NCBI GenBank assembly: GCA_902783295.1
Contig: CACZQT010000068.1
Location: 1-14,402 of the forward strand
Direction of reading: 5' to 3'
From: an uncultured Lachnospiraceae bacterium
GTDB lineage: Bacteria; Bacillota; Clostridia; Lachnospirales; Lachnospiraceae
Length of the DNA stretch: 14,402 nt
This document shows positions 14,204 to 14,402 of the stretch, one piece after another (the first letter of the stretch is position 1; each line of letters opens with the position of its first letter). The notes below the pieces were generated by a model that saw only the letters and a list, made by a program, of their open reading frames with translations, did no database searches and was not told where the DNA came from. A program made the translations under genes and the position numbers.

Positions 14204-14402
14204 TACCGGCAAACTGATGTTTAAAGTGCCCTTTCAATGAGTTCCACAACTTGCTGACGATCTCTGATGACTGGGAGACCTCTCTAATTGCTGTACTGCA
14301 GGAATTGCAGTCTGGTTCACTGGCTCACCATGTTTAAAGGTGCGTCCTCGATATTGTCTCACCGCAGGACGGTGTCGGAGGGGCTGCCGGGTTCTAGCCG
14401 CC
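14204..14402. other. Sequence with no clear gene at the right edge
   Basis: No supported gene is visible. The motif ATGTTTAAAG occurs twice, at about 14218 and 14330, followed by GTGC or TGC. On the minus strand a short tail reading GLPVIRDRQQVVELIERAL ends in TAA at 14221, which looks like a natural protein C-terminus, but a stop codon breaks the frame just upstream. An open + strand frame from ATG at 14330 runs off the window and has no ribosome binding site. A decayed gene or insertion remnant is possible. Confidence 0.35.

Noticed and set aside
14330..14402. Plus-strand open frame from ATG at 14330 to the right edge
   Set aside because: No ribosome binding site precedes it, and 24 codons with no motif cannot be supported.
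1..14402. CRISPR array, phage or defence island, transposase or toxin-antitoxin pair
   Set aside because: No regularly spaced repeats and no proteins of these classes were found on either strand. The inverted repeats are isolated palindromes at gene ends.

Overview
The window looks like a chromosomal segment of a moderately GC-rich gut-type Firmicute, most likely a Lachnospiraceae-like member of the Clostridia. This is inferred from the style of the proteins, the strong AGGAGG-type ribosome binding sites, the tightly packed co-directional genes and the kinds of neighbours. It cannot be proved without a search. I found no phage genes, integrase, transposase, CRISPR array, tRNA or rRNA.

Region 1 (1-421) holds no convincing gene. 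It carries several imperfect GC-rich inverted repeats and ends in a good extended -10 promoter (322-350) facing the first gene.

Region 2 (422-10291) is a run of ten + strand genes with gaps of 65 bases or less and several ATGA overlaps, so it is probably one long transcription unit or a few overlapping ones. In order: TcdA (tRNA t6A dehydratase), an ABC-2 type exporter (ATPase plus two different six-helix membrane proteins), a NUDIX hydrolase of the ADP-ribose pyrophosphatase type, a complete carbohydrate-type ABC importer (MalK/UgpC-like ATPase, MalF-like permease, MalG-like permease, solute-binding lipoprotein), and a SpoU/TrmH-type RNA 2'-O-ribose methyltransferase. The exporter is self-contained. 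The importer is also complete, with its own ATPase, which many Firmicute sugar importers lack. The substrates of both are unknown. No glycoside hydrolase or sugar kinase accompanies the importer.

Region 3 (10292-11663) contains a perfect 34-base-pair inverted repeat between convergent genes, an AraC-family regulator on the - strand with a very good promoter, and a divergent 37-codon gene with an excellent ribosome binding site and its own terminator. That small gene is the least explained coding element here.

Region 4 (11664-14402) has an RlmI-like rRNA cytosine-C5 methyltransferase with an expanded, internally repeated linker, then galE (UDP-glucose 4-epimerase), then a 19-base-pair perfect inverted repeat and about 200 bases with no clear gene.

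Three gene ends (5936-5964, 10304-10378, 14161-14203) carry palindromes built on a common GGGACA/TGTCCC core. They look like REP-type elements, the kind dispersed by Y1 (RAYT) transposases, with the 10304 copy being a head-to-head pair. These elements, the 37-residue protein, the doubly anchored solute-binding protein and the interrupted NUDIX box are the most interesting observations. I see no clear-cut new defence or mobile system in this window.
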